A stretch of DNA of 64,000 nucleotides. Source: JAVKBW01 sp040222995 (GTDB taxonomy: Bacteria; Pseudomonadota; Alphaproteobacteria; UBA8366; Aestuariispiraceae). Shown here in pieces: positions 16,801 through 25,544 of the stretch. The position numbers and the translations under genes were made by a program. The notes beneath the pieces are model-generated. The model searched no databases and was not told the origin of the DNA. It was given only the letters and a program-made list of their open reading frames with translations. The DNA lies in assembly GCA_040222995.1 (NCBI GenBank), contig JAVKBW010000046.1, positions 372,001-436,000 of the forward strand, written 5' to 3'. Each line of letters begins with the position of its first letter. The stretch's first letter is position 1.

Positions 16801-17802
16801 ATGCCTGATACACATGACAAGCCGCTCGTTATTGATTGCCTGCAATACGCCAACTGGTCGGAAAAGATCTTTCGTCAGATGCATGAAGGCGGTGTTGCCG
16901 CCGTTCATGTCACGATCTGCTATCACGAAAACTTCCGCGAAACCGTTGCCAATATCGAAACCTGGAACCGGTTTTTCGAACGCTTTCCGGACCTGATTTT
17001 CCACGGCCGTTCCGGCGATGACGTGCGCCGGGCGCATGAAGACGGCCGGACGGCGATCTTTTTCGGGTTCCAGAACTGTTCGCCCGTCGAGGACGATATC
17101 GGCCTTGTCGAAATCTGCCACATGCTGGGCGCGCGCTTCATGCAGCTCAGCTACAATAATCAGAGCCTGCTGGCGACCGGATGTTACGAAGCGGAAGACC
17201 CCGGCGTCACACGCATGGGCAAACAGTTCATTCGCGAGATGAACCGGGTCGGGCTGGTGGTGGATATGAGCCATTCCGCCGAGCGATCTACCCTGGAGGC
17301 GATAGAACTGTCCGAAAGGCCGATCGCCATCACCCACGCCAACCCGTCGTTCTGGCATCCTGCCCTGCGCAACAAGTCCGATACCGTTATCAAGGCGCTG
17401 GCGGAAAGCGGCGGCATGATGGGCCTGTCGATGTATCCGCATCATCTGAAGGGAAAGTCGGACTGCACGCTGGAAGACTTCTGCGGCATGGTCGCCCGGT
17501 TGGCTGATCTGGCCGGTGTCGGGTTGATCGGCCTCGGCAGCGATCTGTGTCAGGACCAGCCGGACAGCGTCGTCGCCTGGATGCGCAACGGAAGATGGAG
17601 CCGGGAAACGGATTTCGGCGAAGGCTCCGCCGCCGATGCCGGCTTCCCGTCGCAACCAGTCTGGTTCCGCGATAACCGGGATTTCGGCAACATCGCCGGG
17701 GGGCTGAATTCAGTCGGTTTCGACGCTGGCGAAGTCGCGCGGATCATGGGCGGTAACTGGCTGGATTTCTATGACCGGTCCTTCGGGCCGGCCGGGGATT
17801 AG
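16801..17802 (+). CDS. M19 (renal dipeptidase) family protein with altered metal site
   Basis: A ~333-residue TIM-barrel protein of the membrane dipeptidase family. H158 (VDMSHS) and H179 (AITHAN) match two zinc ligands, and GLIGLGSDLCQ matches the C-terminal catalytic aspartate region. The usual N-terminal H-x-D is replaced by DCLQYAN and the bridging glutamate by Q91 (FFGFQNCSP). I recall this variant as a recurring subfamily, so it is probably functional, with different metal use or chemistry. No signal peptide. ATG 16801 is chosen from family length; GTG and ATG codons upstream at 16735-16755 near AGGGGG are alternatives. The next gene starts 2 bp after its stop. Confidence 0.75.
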   Translation: MPDTHDKPLVIDCLQYANWSEKIFRQMHEGGVAAVHVTICYHENFRETVANIETWNRFFERFPDLIFHGRSGDDVRRAHEDGRTAIFFGFQNCSPVEDDIGLVEICHMLGARFMQLSYNNQSLLATGCYEAEDPGVTRMGKQFIREMNRVGLVVDMSHSAERSTLEAIELSERPIAITHANPSFWHPALRNKSDTVIKALAESGGMMGLSMYPHHLKGKSDCTLEDFCGMVARLADLAGVGLIGLGSDLCQDQPDSVVAWMRNGRWSRETDFGEGSAADAGFPSQPVWFRDNRDFGNIAGGLNSVGFDAGEVARIMGGNWLDFYDRSFGPAGD

Positions 17803-17804
17803 GC

Positions 17805-19514
17805 ATGGGCGACGCCGCGCAGCAGGAAACGCCGGTGCCGGCTATCGCACTGCGCCCACCGTCGCAGGTTATGCGGCTGGCCCGGATGGGCAGTTTCTTT
17901 CCCACCCGTCTCAGCTTCATGCCGACCCTGCTGCGGGAAATGGCGCGTGACGAGTGGCGGGTGACGCGCCCGGTCTGTGCGCTTGATCGAGAAGGCTATG
18001 GCCATGTTGTTTACGCCGTCGATACCGGCAGCCGTATCTACAGCCTCGTCGCGTTTTCCCACCAGCTTGATCCGGCGGACCGCACCGACCGGGTGATCGC
18101 CGAAGCCTGGGATGCGACTTTTGTGTTGTTCGACGGAATGCCGGACGACGCCGATATCGACCGTCTGTCGCGAAATGCGCCGAAACAGGAAGCAGGACGA
18201 TTTCATCCCAGCGAACTGGTATTGTCGCGCGCCAATAGGTCGGTAAGAATCTTCGAACACGTTGTCGACCGGTTGGCATCCGGCCGTCAACCGGACCGGA
18301 AACTGCTGATTGAAATCGGCTATCTGATGCGGACCACGGCGGTCTACGGAAACGGAAAATTCGGCATTGCGGACCGGGCGAAAATTGAAGGCAGGCCGGA
18401 ACTCACAGGGCCGTTCCGGGCGGAAATGCTGACGGTCTACCTGATCCGCTGTTTCACCGTCGATCTGGTTGAACATATCGCTCGGCAACGGGCACCGGAC
18501 GCAGCGGTTAGACTCGCGACAGATTTAAAACAGCATCTGGGGATAGGAAACGCCACGGGATTGGGAATGGCGCCGTTTCTGGTCAGTCATCCGGCGCTTA
18601 TCAACAACTGGATGGCGGCGCGGGAGGCCGGATTGGCCGCCATTCGCAGTCTGACGGTTGTCGACCCTGAAAAGCTGGCGGCGTTCCGGCGGGTTTTCGG
18701 CCGCGCTTGCCGGCATGCCGGCGAATGGGTGGTCGACGATGCGCGACAGGCCGGGCGGATTGCCGTTCTGCGCAGAGAACTGGCGACTCTGCAGTGTTGG
18801 ATCGAGACGGAAACCGGCTGGCTGGACGATCCGCATCCCTGGGATGCGCTTTTCCGGCGCGCCGAAGCGGCGTTTTCGCTGGAAGGACAGGAATTTCTGG
18901 TCGCCCTGCTGCTGCAGCCCCACGGTGACCTCGTCGATGGCTTGACCGACTGCATGGTCGCGCCGGCGTCGGAACGGCTGGACCCGACGATGGCGGTTGC
19001 CGACCTGCAGATCCTGCTGCAGGATCATTACGGCTGGGTTTTCGAAATCGACTTCGGCCGGCCGCAAGAGCAAAGACAGTTCTGGTATGTCTCGGAAGAA
19101 AAGGCGGAGCCGCGCTTGGGCGACCGCTATGCCGAAGACGGTGCTGAAAAGGAAATGCCGCTGGCCGTCGCCCGCGATGTGCAGGCGCTGAACAACACTT
19201 TAGCGGATGCCGCGCCGGACCAGTCAGTCGCCGCCTTCGTTCTGAAACATCCCGATTACCGCCATATCATTCGCCGGGTGCAGACCGTCGCCCGGCATCC
19301 CTATGGCGAAATCCGCGACAATCTGATCGGCGAGGACTGCCTGCCGATCGACCTTTTGCGCTGCAAGCTGTCGTTTTTCGGTGCGTCGAAATTCGATCCG
19401 AAATCCGACCGCTGGACCCGCATCACCCTGTTTCAGGGCGCGCCTTTTCCGGAAGACCTGACACTGGAAGCAGCCGAAGACTGGTGTTTTCCCGCATTGG
19501 GTGAAGAAGCATGA
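17805..19514 (+). CDS. Uncharacterised 569-residue protein
   Basis: No family recognised. The protein is soluble, with no signal peptide, membrane span or nucleotide-binding loop visible. It has a repeated FGxxKF-like theme (YGNGKFGIADR near residue 185; FGASKFDPKSDRWTR near 525), many conserved-looking charged/aromatic clusters and a C-terminal EDWCFPALGEEA. It starts 2 bp after the M19 gene and its stop overlaps the next start in an ATGA, so it is made from a four-gene operon with the dipeptidase-like protein, a DUF3726 protein and a D-aminoacylase. A partnership with the DUF3726 protein in amino-acid or peptide catabolism is inference. Confidence 0.7.
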   Translation: MGDAAQQETPVPAIALRPPSQVMRLARMGSFFPTRLSFMPTLLREMARDEWRVTRPVCALDREGYGHVVYAVDTGSRIYSLVAFSHQLDPADRTDRVIAEAWDATFVLFDGMPDDADIDRLSRNAPKQEAGRFHPSELVLSRANRSVRIFEHVVDRLASGRQPDRKLLIEIGYLMRTTAVYGNGKFGIADRAKIEGRPELTGPFRAEMLTVYLIRCFTVDLVEHIARQRAPDAAVRLATDLKQHLGIGNATGLGMAPFLVSHPALINNWMAAREAGLAAIRSLTVVDPEKLAAFRRVFGRACRHAGEWVVDDARQAGRIAVLRRELATLQCWIETETGWLDDPHPWDALFRRAEAAFSLEGQEFLVALLLQPHGDLVDGLTDCMVAPASERLDPTMAVADLQILLQDHYGWVFEIDFGRPQEQRQFWYVSEEKAEPRLGDRYAEDGAEKEMPLAVARDVQALNNTLADAAPDQSVAAFVLKHPDYRHIIRRVQTVARHPYGEIRDNLIGEDCLPIDLLRCKLSFFGASKFDPKSDRWTRITLFQGAPFPEDLTLEAAEDWCFPALGEEA

Positions 19515-20173
19515 CCCTGCGATCGGTAAACGAAATTGAAGTCACCCTGCGCAAGGCTGCTGTCGGGGCCGGCTGGCCGCTGGGTCTGGCGGAAGAGGCG
19601 GGACGTTCGGCCGCATGGCTGGCAGCGACGGGGACAAACGGGGTCGGGATGTGTGTCGACGCGCTGTCGGAACCGTTTACCGGATTCGACGGGTTTCAGG
19701 AACGCGACGGAACGGCATTTGTCGGAACGCCGGTCAATGCGTTGTGGTTCGGCCCGGCGGTTGCGGACAGGCTTTACACCGGAGATTTCATGCCGGTTTC
19801 CGCGGCGGCGGTTGTCTCACCGCTGCTGTGTTTACCACCCGTTGCCGAAGCGGCGCGGACCGTCGGAGTCCCCCTGATTGTAGCCGTCGATGGTGAGGGT
19901 GTCGCCTGTTTGCCAGAGGGAGTTGTGCTGCGCGCCGGCTGGCCGGACATGGCGGAAACCGCATCCGTTGGAATAAATCTTGTAAAATCAGTTGCCTTGG
20001 ATGGGGCGTGCAAAAATTTATCATTCAGGTACAAGCAAAGTCTGGAAAACGGTATTCCCGTAGCTGATACTGATTGGGTGGAAGCGGTGGCGCTGGCCGC
20101 AAAAACCATGGTTCCGGCAACGGAAGGCTCGCGACAGGCAGGCGCGGGCGCCGGGGCGATAGACAACGAATAG
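19511..20173 (+). CDS. DUF3726-like protein
   Basis: A 220-residue protein opening SVNEIEVTLRKAAVGAGWPL followed by GLAEEAGRSAAWLA, which I associate with DUF3726. The rest is rich in Gly/Ala/Val with short hydrophobic strands (LCLPPVAEAARTVGVPLIVAV) and ends in a lysine-rich helix EAVALAAKTMVPATEGSR. Function unknown. It overlaps the preceding unknown gene by 4 bp, implying stoichiometric production, and is followed by the D-aminoacylase gene after ~43 bp. Confidence 0.65.
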   Translation: MTLRSVNEIEVTLRKAAVGAGWPLGLAEEAGRSAAWLAATGTNGVGMCVDALSEPFTGFDGFQERDGTAFVGTPVNALWFGPAVADRLYTGDFMPVSAAAVVSPLLCLPPVAEAARTVGVPLIVAVDGEGVACLPEGVVLRAGWPDMAETASVGINLVKSVALDGACKNLSFRYKQSLENGIPVADTDWVEAVALAAKTMVPATEGSRQAGAGAGAIDNE

Positions 20174-20216
20174 CAGGGGCAGCCGGCCGTGATCAGCGGT
20201 CGGAGTGATGGGGAAA

Positions 20217-21659
20217 ATGGCCGGCAAGGTCGATCTGGTAATTGAAAACTCACTGGTCGTTGACGGCACGGGCTGGCCCGGTTTCGGTGCGGATGTTTCG
20301 GTCAAGGACGGCAGAATCGCCGAAATCGGCGTGCTGTCCGACTGCAACGCGCGGGAACGGATCAATGGATCGGGTCTGGTTCTGTGCCCCGGTTTCATCG
20401 ATGTGCACACGCATGACGATGTCGCCGTGTTCAACACGCCGGATATGGCCTTCAAGCTTTCCCAAGGGGTGACGACGGTCATCGCCGGCAATTGCGGAAT
20501 GAGCGCCGCGCCGTTGCCCACGACAAACCGCATGCCGCCGCCGTTTCCATTATTGGGCGCGCCGGATGTGTATCGTTTTCCGACGGTTGCGGATTACCGC
20601 GCCGGTATCGAATCCAGTCCCGCAGCCGTCAATGTCGCGCTGCTGGTTGGCCATTCCTCCTTGCGTCTTAACGCGATGCCGGGCGATCTGGCCGCCGCCG
20701 CATCGCCGGATGAGATCGACAGGATGGCCCAGGCGCTGGACAGTGCCTTGCTGCAGGGCGCCATCGGGCTCAGTTCAGGCCTGGACTATCCGCCGGCGGA
20801 AAAAGCGACGATGGATGAAATGGTCACGCTGGCGAAGGTGCTGAGCCATCATCCGGATGCGCTTTACACCACGCATATGCGCGATGAAGGCGACAATGTC
20901 GTCGACGCGGTAAAGGAAACCCTGGAAACCGGCCGGCAGTCCGGTGCGCGGGTGGTGATATCGCATCACAAATGCGCCGGGCCGAAGAATTACGGGCGCA
21001 GCACCGAAACGCTTGAACTGATCGAAAAAGCCCAGCAAAGCCAGGACATCACGCTGGATGTCTACCCTTATACGGCCAGCGCCACATCGCTGATTCCGAA
21101 ATTCATCGAAGATGCGGAATCGATCCTGGTCGCCTGGTCGGAACCGCATCCCGAATGCGGCGGAAAGCTGTTGTCGGATATCGCGAATGAATGGGGATGC
21201 AGCGAACGCGACGCGGTGGACCGGCTTGACCCCGCCGGCGCCGTGTATTTTCAGATGGATGAAGACGACCTGCGGCGCATCCTCGCCTTCCCGACAAGCA
21301 TGATCGGGTCCGATGGCCTGCCGGGGCGCGAAAAACCCCATCCCCGGCTGTGGGGCACGTTTCCGCGGGTTCTGGCCCGCTACGTCCGCGAGCAGGCAGT
21401 GCTGTCGTTGCAGCATGCGATCCGAAAAATGTCCGGCCTGTCGGCGGAAACCTTCGGTCTGCACGACAGGGGATTGATTTATCCGGGATATGCGGCCGAC
21501 ATGGTTCTGTTCGACCCGAAGAAAATCGCCGATACCGCCACGTTCGAAGAACCGGAAAGCCCGGCAACCGGCATAAGGCGTGTTTTCGTCAATGGCGAGC
21601 TTGCCTGGGCGGACGGTATCGGCACCGGTTCGCGAACCGGACGGTTTCTGGCCCACTGA
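20217..21659 (+). CDS. N-acyl-D-amino-acid deacylase (D-aminoacylase family)
   Basis: A 480-residue amidohydrolase-superfamily enzyme that removes N-acyl groups from D-amino acids. Metal ligands are in GFIDVHTHDDVAVF, with further family segments VIAGNCGMSAAPL, SSGLDYPPAEKATMDE, THMRDEGDNVVDAVKETLE, ISHHKCAGPKNYGRS and MIGSDGLPG. It ends with the typical YPGYAADMVLFDP beta-sandwich return. The ATG at 20217 is 11 bp after CGGAG; an ATG at 20208 is too close to that site. It closes the operon that starts with the M19-like gene. The set suggests turnover of N-acylated or D-residue-containing peptides. Confidence 0.85.
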   Translation: MAGKVDLVIENSLVVDGTGWPGFGADVSVKDGRIAEIGVLSDCNARERINGSGLVLCPGFIDVHTHDDVAVFNTPDMAFKLSQGVTTVIAGNCGMSAAPLPTTNRMPPPFPLLGAPDVYRFPTVADYRAGIESSPAAVNVALLVGHSSLRLNAMPGDLAAAASPDEIDRMAQALDSALLQGAIGLSSGLDYPPAEKATMDEMVTLAKVLSHHPDALYTTHMRDEGDNVVDAVKETLETGRQSGARVVISHHKCAGPKNYGRSTETLELIEKAQQSQDITLDVYPYTASATSLIPKFIEDAESILVAWSEPHPECGGKLLSDIANEWGCSERDAVDRLDPAGAVYFQMDEDDLRRILAFPTSMIGSDGLPGREKPHPRLWGTFPRVLARYVREQAVLSLQHAIRKMSGLSAETFGLHDRGLIYPGYAADMVLFDPKKIADTATFEEPESPATGIRRVFVNGELAWADGIGTGSRTGRFLAH

Positions 21660-21663
21660 TATC

Positions 21664-22176
21664 CTATTCGATCAGCGTGTTCGGTCCACGTCGTCCCGCC
21701 TCGTAGACCCGGTCGTTATAGCAGACGGTAACCGCCTCAGGCCCATCGGGCATTGCCGGTACCTTGTCGGCGGGGACGATGCCGATCTGTTTCGTCTTAT
21801 GCTGCACCAGAATGGTGTGAATCCGTTTTTTGAGGTCGGTCACAATCGGCCGCGTATCGGGCTTGCCGTCGGCGAGGAATGTCCGTGGCGTGGCGCCAAG
21901 CGCGGAATTCACGCTGTCGCGGATCACCGGCATCCACTTGCACAGATTGTTGACTTCGCTGCGATCGGAAAGCCTGAACGCAATGCTGTAGGAGGATGTT
22001 GCGCCGTTGCTATCGCGGACCGCAAATGCCGGCGAATAAACCCAGGTAATGTTGTCTTCCGATGCCGTAAATCCGCCGATCACCGCGGCAACATCGGTTC
22101 TGGTCAGAACAACGCCGGCCGGAACGCTGATAGACAGGGCAAGCAATGCATAGGAACAGACAAGCACGCTTCTCAT
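21664..22176 (-). CDS. Single-span envelope protein, paralogue of the 22387-22920 product
   Basis: A 170-residue protein with an N-terminal hydrophobic helix (VLVCSYALLALSISVPAGVV) and a periplasmic domain. The block LCKWMPVIRDSVNSAL and the C-terminal VTVCYNDRVYEA align with LCDYMPLIRDAINRF and LSCFGDRLYSS in the neighbouring protein, including two cysteines that could form a disulfide. No family recognised; the IRD-type helix and membrane anchor faintly recall FliL, which I could not confirm. The ATG at 22176 is followed by a canonical signal-anchor; 12 more in-frame codons upstream are possible. Confidence 0.6.
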   Translation of the reverse strand: MRSVLVCSYALLALSISVPAGVVLTRTDVAAVIGGFTASEDNITWVYSPAFAVRDSNGATSSYSIAFRLSDRSEVNNLCKWMPVIRDSVNSALGATPRTFLADGKPDTRPIVTDLKKRIHTILVQHKTKQIGIVPADKVPAMPDGPEAVTVCYNDRVYEAGRRGPNTLIE

Positions 22177-22386
22177 GACCGGATCTCTCCCTTTCGGCTG
22201 TTCCGCTGCCATGATGACCTTTAATCGGTCATGTTAGGCCGGTGACTTTGCGCCGCCCCGTTTCCGAGGCGTTGCCATTTTCGAGGGGACGATTCCGACT
22301 CGTCCCAGAATACGCGGTTAGGATATCAGCCCCGATACAGGGCGTCTGTGACCGGAATCACAGGAAAACAGTGTAATTACAGAGGA

Positions 22387-22920
22387 TTATTCGGTGGGGC
22401 GGGATGAATAAAGACGGTCGCCGAAACAACTAAGAAACACGTTGTTTTTTGCAAAATCCCGAACGCCCTCATCGGCTTCAATCAGCGAAACCCGAAGGAT
22501 TTTTGTCGGTCTGGCTGCTTCCCGGAGATATTCTCCCAGTCGGTCGACATCGAATTTCGGCAGGGAATCGGGTCTGTCGGCGGATACCTCCCGCTGGGTC
22601 TGGGCGAAACGGTTGATGGCGTCACGTATCAACGGCATGTAATCGCACAGTCTTTCCGCGTCTTCGTAGGCCGGCAGTTTCATCGAGGCGACGTAGATCG
22701 CGGAACTGGCGCTTCGATCGCCCAGAGCAAATGGCTTGGTATGCAGTATGACCGTGCTGCTTATGTTGTTGCCTGAAAACAGACTGCCGACATTGGAAAA
22801 CGCGTAAAAGCCCGCCAGGGGTCCGACGACACAGAAAACCATGAATATCGATGCAATGATCAGCGGCTTGTTGCTGGACTTGCCGCGATCCCTTCCACCT
22901 GCCCGTGACGTGCTTGCCAT
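22387..22920 (-). CDS. Single-span envelope protein, paralogue of the 21664-22176 product
   Basis: A 177-residue protein: a basic cytosolic tail (MASTSRAGGRDRGKSSNK), one span (IIASIFMVFCVVGPLAGFY) and a periplasmic domain with LCDYMPLIRDAINRF and a C-terminal LSCFGDRLYSSRP. It shares this architecture and both cysteines with the next gene, so the pair arose by duplication. The ATG at 22920 follows TTGGGGCAG. Function unknown. A TPR-glycosyltransferase gene lies upstream on the same strand. Confidence 0.6.
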   Translation of the reverse strand: MASTSRAGGRDRGKSSNKPLIIASIFMVFCVVGPLAGFYAFSNVGSLFSGNNISSTVILHTKPFALGDRSASSAIYVASMKLPAYEDAERLCDYMPLIRDAINRFAQTQREVSADRPDSLPKFDVDRLGEYLREAARPTKILRVSLIEADEGVRDFAKNNVFLSCFGDRLYSSRPTE

Positions 22921-23077
22921 CTGCCCCAACTTCTGTCCGGCTTGGTTGTGCCGCCATAATTCCAAAAGAATATTAACAATTCGGTAAGACGGTACCGCCG
23001 TTTAGTTCGGGTCCGTGCAACCGAAACAACGAAAACGTAAGAATAGAGCCTAATTACCTGTTGCGCTGCAAAAGAAT

Positions 23078-24682
23078 TTAGAGATGATTTTCTCTATCTG
23101 CCGCTCTGTCAAATCGCGGATCTGACAGATCGTCCGCAATCCGGCCGACAACGTCGTGCCAGTCGCCCCGAACATTCTGCCGATACAGGCGGAATGAAGG
23201 ATACCAGGGGCTGTCTGTCCGGTTCAGCATCCACCGCCATTCCGGCACCTTTTTTACCATCAGCCAGGCCGGCCGACCCAGTGCGCCCGCCAAGTGCGCC
23301 GGACCGGTATCGCTGCTGATAACAAGCGACATATGCTGCATGACCGCGGCGGTATCGATGAAGCCGTCAGACCCTGTATCGAGCTGATCCCCCAGATCCG
23401 TCACATTGTCCGGCAAGGCCATTCCGTTCAACTGATCGCGGCCGTCGACAGTCTGCAACAGAAAGAACCGTTTGGTCCGGTCGGCCAGCAGCGGTGAAAG
23501 TGTCCGGAATCCGACCGACCGCCCTTTCTCCGACTGGCTTTTCGGATCGCCTTGCCAGATCAGACCGATCCGCGGCCTGCCATCGCCCTCCTGCGTCAGC
23601 CGCGCCGCCCATTCGGCCGCCAGGCGCGGTTCGGCAAACAGATACGGTTTCTGCGCCGGGATCGTATCCGGCCGGGTTCCGAGAAGGCGGGGAAGGCTCA
23701 TCAGCGGTACAGAAAAATCGAAGGGCCGGGCTCGGGCTTCGTCGTCCGTAACGATATCGATCCGGTCCGAAAGGCCGGCCATCAGTCTGTGCAGACGGGG
23801 CCGCACCAGCAGCGACACCGATGCGCCGGCCTCGAGCGCCGACAGCGCGAAGCGGCAGAACTGAAGCGTGTCGCCCAGGCCCTGCTCGTCGTAAATCAAC
23901 AGGCTCTTCCCGGCCAGAGGCTCGCCGTTCCAGGCCGGGCAGCCGAATTCCGGCCGTACCATACCCGGCCGTTTCCAGCGCCATTCATAGCCGTCGAAGC
24001 CGTTTTCGAAATCGCCCAGGATCAGCCGGTTCTGTGCCTGGGCGAACCGATAGACGGCATTGTCCGGATCCTGCGCCAGCAGCGTTTCGAACCGTGCGAT
24101 GCTGCCTTCCAGATCGCCGAGGTCGCGTTCGATAATCGCCAGGGTCAGCATGATATTGGCGTCGCCGGGTTTATCCCTTAGCGCGGTCCGGTAGGCGTCC
24201 GCCGCCTGTTCGGGATGGTCAAGCGCGGCTTCGGCATGCCCAAGCCATCCGTAAACAGCAGCGGAGGCGAACCCGGTTTCGATCAGGCGGCGGAAAATGA
24301 TCGCCGCGTCGTCGGGCCGATTGGCTTTCATCAGCGCCAATCCGAGGTTCTGCCCGGCGGCCTGAAGCTGCGGGTCTATCGTATAGGCCTTGTGCAACGC
24401 CCTGATCGCGCCCGCCGTATCGTCCTGGCTGCCGAGCACCGCCCCGAGATCGGCCCAGGCCTGGGCGTTATCGGGGCTGACCTCGATGGCGCCCTGCAGG
24501 GCGTCGGCGGCGCCGGCCTTGTCGCCTTTCATGTGCCGGATCGACCCCAGGGTACGCAGAATCAGGCCGTCGCGACCGTAATCCCGCAGCCTGTCCAGGC
24601 AGTATCGTTCCGCCTCGTCCGACCGGCCGGCATTCACCAGTCGGATCGCTTCGGCGCGAATATTCTCTGCGGTTTCTGTCAT
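23078..24682 (-). CDS. TPR protein with GT9-like glycosyltransferase domain
   Basis: A 534-residue protein. Residues ~10-220 are tandem tetratricopeptide repeats (for example AQAWADLGAVLGSQDDTAGA, YRTALRDKPGDANIMLTLAI). The C-terminal ~270 residues resemble ADP-heptose:LPS heptosyltransferase/SPINDLY-type domains: GKSLLIYDEQGLGDTLQFCR, RIGLIWQGDPKSQSEKGRS, and the donor-site motif SLVISSDTGPAHLAGALGRP. Such proteins usually glycosylate envelope or flagellar targets; the acceptor here is unknown. It is divergent from a DUF6165 gene, a family often found beside TPR glycosyltransferases. Confidence 0.85.
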   Translation of the reverse strand: MTETAENIRAEAIRLVNAGRSDEAERYCLDRLRDYGRDGLILRTLGSIRHMKGDKAGAADALQGAIEVSPDNAQAWADLGAVLGSQDDTAGAIRALHKAYTIDPQLQAAGQNLGLALMKANRPDDAAIIFRRLIETGFASAAVYGWLGHAEAALDHPEQAADAYRTALRDKPGDANIMLTLAIIERDLGDLEGSIARFETLLAQDPDNAVYRFAQAQNRLILGDFENGFDGYEWRWKRPGMVRPEFGCPAWNGEPLAGKSLLIYDEQGLGDTLQFCRFALSALEAGASVSLLVRPRLHRLMAGLSDRIDIVTDDEARARPFDFSVPLMSLPRLLGTRPDTIPAQKPYLFAEPRLAAEWAARLTQEGDGRPRIGLIWQGDPKSQSEKGRSVGFRTLSPLLADRTKRFFLLQTVDGRDQLNGMALPDNVTDLGDQLDTGSDGFIDTAAVMQHMSLVISSDTGPAHLAGALGRPAWLMVKKVPEWRWMLNRTDSPWYPSFRLYRQNVRGDWHDVVGRIADDLSDPRFDRAADRENHL

Positions 24683-24797
24683 GGGATACGCTTATCAGGT
24701 TCACCCGGCGGGTGGAAAACTTTTGATCGTCCGGCACTGGCATGGCCGGACGAAACCGCTTACCGTTTTCACCTGTCTGAACGCGGAGGGTGAGGAT

Positions 24798-25184
24798 ATG
24801 GCGGTAACGGCGCCGGTTTCCTGGGGCGAACTGCTCGACAAGATTAGCATTCTCGATATCAAAAGGGAAAAACTGACAGATGCCGGGGCGCTGGCGAATG
24901 TCGAACGGGAACGGGCGGCTTTGGTCGCCGTTCGCGATAAGGATGGCGCGTTGCCGCCGGAAGCGCTTGCTCTGTGCGACGGGTTGCGGACGGTCAATCT
25001 GGCCTTGTGGAATATTGAGGACGAAATCCGAGATTGCGAACGGCAAGGCGACTTCGGCGACCGGTTTATCAAACTGGCGCGATCGGTCTATATCACCAAC
25101 GACCAAAGGGCGGACTTGAAGAGACAGCTCAACGCCTTGTTGAAATCCGATCTGGTAGAGGAAAAATCCTACGCCGCCTATTGA
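24798..25184 (+). CDS. DUF6165 family protein
   Basis: A 128-residue helical protein, MAVTAPVSWGELLDKISILD onward, matching the DUF6165 pattern (conserved WGELLDKISILDIK, LWNIEDEIRDCERQ, YITNDQRADLK). Function unknown. The ATG at 24798 has GGAGGGTGAGGA directly upstream; the frame stays open for 39 codons before it but lacks a ribosome site and overlaps the divergent promoter region. Its neighbour is a TPR glycosyltransferase, so a supporting role in surface polysaccharide synthesis is possible. Confidence 0.75.
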   Translation: MAVTAPVSWGELLDKISILDIKREKLTDAGALANVERERAALVAVRDKDGALPPEALALCDGLRTVNLALWNIEDEIRDCERQGDFGDRFIKLARSVYITNDQRADLKRQLNALLKSDLVEEKSYAAY

Positions 25185-25296
25185 GTTTACTTGAGCCGTA
25201 GATGTTTCTTGCCGATAGTTACAGTCGAGGTACGGTGATGCCGCATTCTACCGTAAGGTTCGGCACGAAAAGGTGTGTGGAGGAGCTTCGGACGCC

Positions 25297-25536
25297 ATGA
25301 TTATTCATAATGGACAAACCGACAAGGCGATCATGCGCGAGCTTGGAAAGCGCATCAAGAATGTGCGCCTGTATCGCGAAATGGACTATGACACCTGCCA
25401 TTTTGCTACCGGTGTTTCCATTAACATTATCCGTCAGGCTGAAAACGGCGAGCCGATCTCGATGACCAATTTCATCAAAATTCTGCGGGGCTTGCGGAAG
25501 CTGGACGAGATGGATCGTTTGCTGGACCTGTCCTGA
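25297..25536 (+). CDS. Small XRE-type helix-turn-helix protein
   Basis: A 79-residue protein made almost entirely of a Cro/CI-type domain: RELGKRIKNVRLYREMDYDT, then CHFATGVSINIIRQAENGEP and SMTNFIKILRGLRKLDEMD. The recognition-helix position (VSINIIRQAENG) and following helices fit an XRE DNA-binding fold. Start ATG 25297 preceded by GGAGGAG about 10 bp upstream. No toxin-like partner lies beside it, so an antitoxin role is not supported. Confidence 0.7.
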   Translation: MIIHNGQTDKAIMRELGKRIKNVRLYREMDYDTCHFATGVSINIIRQAENGEPISMTNFIKILRGLRKLDEMDRLLDLS

Positions 25537-25544
25537 AAACCGGC

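Noticed and set aside
15679..17655. A 658-codon minus-strand frame across the threonine-synthase-like and M19 genes
   Set aside because: It spans two real genes and part of their intergenic gap, has no ribosome site or motif, and shows shadow composition.
22387..22920. FliL assignment for the paired envelope proteins
   Set aside because: Only anchor and a helix pattern are similar; no flagellar genes are near.
25297..25536. Antitoxin of a toxin-antitoxin pair
   Set aside because: The small XRE protein has no adjacent toxin-like gene; the neighbour on the other strand is an exported protein.
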